A DNA stretch of 8,700 nt. Source: a bacterium (lineage in GTDB: Bacteria > ARS69). Position numbers and translations under genes: made by a program. Position 1 is the first letter of the stretch; every line of letters starts with the position of its first letter. The notes below the pieces were generated by a model. It ran no database searches. It had not been told where the DNA came from and was given only the letters and a program-made list of their open reading frames with translations. The stretch covers positions 1-8,700 of the forward strand of contig JALGZO010000389.1 of the NCBI GenBank assembly GCA_025774865.1. The letters are read 5' to 3'. Of this stretch, positions 7,435 through 8,700 are shown in pieces.

Positions 7435-7481
7435 GACCGGGAAGGGTACTGGAATCGCCTCGACAGGGAAAGCCGCCCCGC
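7435..7481 (-). other. Only intergenic gap of the cluster
   Basis: These 47 bases separate the divergent GT9 gene from the exporter gene. I see no convincing terminator hairpin with a T tract, no sigma-70-like promoter and no good Shine-Dalgarno before the exporter ATG. It may only be a spacer within the operon. Confidence 0.5.
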
Positions 7482-8678
7482 CTAGCCCCCGGGGGTACCG
7501 GCCGCCGGCGCCTCGTTGCCCGGCGCGTCGGTCGAATGCGCCTCTGTGTCGTCGCCGCCGTCGTCCGCGAGCACGATCCGCAGCGGGATGTCCCCCATCC
7601 CGGCCCCGCGGGCGGCGTCGACCTGGCGAAGAACGTCGCTCTCGACCACGCGGGTGCCAGGGCCCCACGTCACCGTGCGACAGCTCTTCCGTCCGCGCGG
7701 GATCCAGCGATCCTCGTCCTCTTGACCGAACAGCCCCAAGGCGGGCACGTCCAGACCGACCGCGAAGTGGAAGAGATTCGTGTTGCCGGAGATGAACATG
7801 TCGCAGCATTTCGTGAAGGACAGCACGTCGCAGATCCCTCGGCTCGCGACCTCGAGGGTCCGGCCCTTCAGACAGGCCCGGAACGCCTGAACCCCCGGCT
7901 CGTCCGGATCCTCGGTGAGCACGATCGGAACCGCGCCGCGGGCCGCGACGATCCGCTCGACGAGCCACGCGAGCTTTCGCGGGCTCGGGCGCACCCCGGC
8001 GAGCCCCGGCCCGGGGTCGACCCCGAGGAGCCAGCCGTCGCTCCCCCGGCGACGGAGCTCGAGCAACCGATCCGCGTAGTCCTTGTCGGGCTTGGGGATG
8101 TCCCAGGAGGGAGCGAGGTCTTCTCGCGGAATCCCGAGAAACGAGAGGAACTGAAGGCTCTGGACGGGGCGGTAGCCTTCCTCGACCGAGGCCGCGATCA
8201 CCAGGTTCAGGGTCGGGTCGACGCCGTCCGGGTGCATGCCGAGCCGGAGCTTCGCGCCGGACAGCGCCGCCGTCACTCGGCCGCGTCGAGCGTCGCCCGA
8301 GTCGACGGCGACGGCGAGGTCGAATGGACGCCGACGCATCGCCCGGATCCGCTGAAGGTACTCGCGCGAAAGAAGCGGCTCCTCCGCGCTCCACGGAATG
8401 ACCTCGAACACCTCTCGGCGCGGTGCGAGGATCTCGCCGCAGCGCTCCGACGCGAGAACGTGAATCCGGGCGAGCGGGAAACGTTTACGAAGTGCGCGCG
8501 CCGCGGGAACCACGGCGAGCAGATCAATGAGCTCGCGCGCAGTGACGAGCAGGATGTCGCGGGCCCCTGCGAGCGATCGCCCGAAGCTGAGAGGCTTCGT
8601 GCTCGCGCGACGGCTCAGGATCGCTTCGGTGGCATGGATGATGAGGGGATCAAATGCGCGCAACAAAGCCTGGGCCAC
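7482..8678 (-). CDS. Divergent GT9 (heptosyltransferase-like) protein
   Basis: A protein of 398 residues with the GT9 two-domain outline but weak motifs. The N-terminal strand-loop reads ILLVTARELIDLLAVVPAARAL, so the usual G-D is I-D (Asp52 kept). The mid-protein LSGAKLRLGMHPDG (139-152) resembles the GT9 acceptor-domain end. The donor-site PGxG...K-x-WP is replaced by DPGPGLAGVRPSPRKL (221-236), and NDTGxxHL is GNTNLFHF (298-305); the following VPALGLFG fits the family again. The C-terminal 30 residues are low-complexity (Asp, Ala, Gly, Pro), and the C-terminal cysteine motif is absent. It sits just before the exporter gene, so an LPS role is likely. It may transfer a different sugar or be inactive. 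GTG 8678 is the first start codon seen, without a good Shine-Dalgarno, and the frame stays open to 8700, so the true start may be beyond the window. Confidence 0.82.
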   Translation of the reverse strand: MAQALLRAFDPLIIHATEAILSRRASTKPLSFGRSLAGARDILLVTARELIDLLAVVPAARALRKRFPLARIHVLASERCGEILAPRREVFEVIPWSAEEPLLSREYLQRIRAMRRRPFDLAVAVDSGDARRGRVTAALSGAKLRLGMHPDGVDPTLNLVIAASVEEGYRPVQSLQFLSFLGIPREDLAPSWDIPKPDKDYADRLLELRRRGSDGWLLGVDPGPGLAGVRPSPRKLAWLVERIVAARGAVPIVLTEDPDEPGVQAFRACLKGRTLEVASRGICDVLSFTKCCDMFISGNTNLFHFAVGLDVPALGLFGQEDEDRWIPRGRKSCRTVTWGPGTRVVESDVLRQVDAARGAGMGDIPLRIVLADDGGDDTEAHSTDAPGNEAPAAGTPGG

Positions 8679-8700
8679 CTTTTGCCGGAACGGGGATCGA

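Noticed and set aside
5374-7485. Plus-strand open frame of 703 codons opposite the exporter
   Set aside because: It is antisense to a motif-complete MsbA-like gene. Its product is rich in Arg, Asp, Glu and His with no recognisable domain, as expected from a stop-poor antisense frame in G+C-rich DNA.
7486-7495. CCCCCGGGGG palindrome near the end of the divergent GT9 gene, considered as a terminator
   Set aside because: It has no loop and no T tract follows on the transcribed strand. It encodes the last Pro-Gly-Gly residues, and the next gene starts about 50 bases on.
5578-8394. A 938-residue version of the exporter
   Set aside because: The extra 320 N-terminal residues are Arg/Gly/Pro-rich and overlap the divergent GT9 gene in another frame. 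The exporter family begins at about the ATG at 7434.

Overview
The window is a compact, one-directional gene cluster for lipopolysaccharide (LPS) core assembly. All eight supported genes lie on the minus strand, so transcription runs from the right edge (8700) to the left edge (1). The DNA is strongly G+C-rich. Three genes clearly start with GTG behind a GTGA overlap, two more are read as GTG (8678 and 979), one as TTG, and only two have ATG. The gene content (ADP-heptose synthesis, heptosyltransferases, a lipid A flippase-like ABC exporter) points to a Gram-negative, LPS-bearing bacterium. Heptose kinase and adenylyltransferase are separate overlapping genes instead of one bifunctional hldE as in enterobacteria. 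With the packing and base composition this suggests a high-G+C lineage outside the Gammaproteobacteria, perhaps an uncultured one, but the sequence does not fix the phylum.

Layout in transcription order: (1) 8678-7482, a divergent glycosyltransferase family 9 (GT9) protein that has lost most family motifs; (2) 7434-5578, an MsbA-type ABC exporter with a long first periplasmic loop; (3) 5581-4595, GT9 heptosyltransferase; (4) 4598-3441, GT9 heptosyltransferase-like protein with a basic N-terminal extension; (5) 3444-2455, GT9 heptosyltransferase of the WaaF type; (6) 2458-1436, D-glycero-beta-D-manno-heptose-7-phosphate kinase (HldE N-terminal half, RfaE1); (7) 1473-976, D-glycero-beta-D-manno-heptose-1-phosphate adenylyltransferase (HldE C-terminal half, RfaE2); (8) 979 to beyond position 1, a family 4 (GT4) glycosyltransferase cut by the window edge.

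From gene 2 to gene 8 every junction overlaps. Five are 4-base GTGA or ATGA stop/start overlaps and one (genes 6/7) is a 38-base overlap. The only real intergenic gap is 47 bases between genes 1 and 2. No promoter, terminator, RNA gene, repeat array, CRISPR or mobile element was found, so the operon promoter must lie beyond 8700 and its end beyond position 1.

Inferred joint role: RfaE1 and RfaE2 make ADP-D-glycero-D-manno-heptose, three or four GT9 enzymes add heptoses (or related sugars) to the inner core, the GT4 enzyme extends the core, and the MsbA-like exporter flips the core-lipid A across the inner membrane. The other steps of the pathway (GmhA, GmhB, HldD, WaaA) are not in the window. 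I see no evidence for a wholly new system. The most unusual items are the motif-degenerate GT9 protein, the frame-shifted split of the HldE halves, and the enlarged loop in the exporter.
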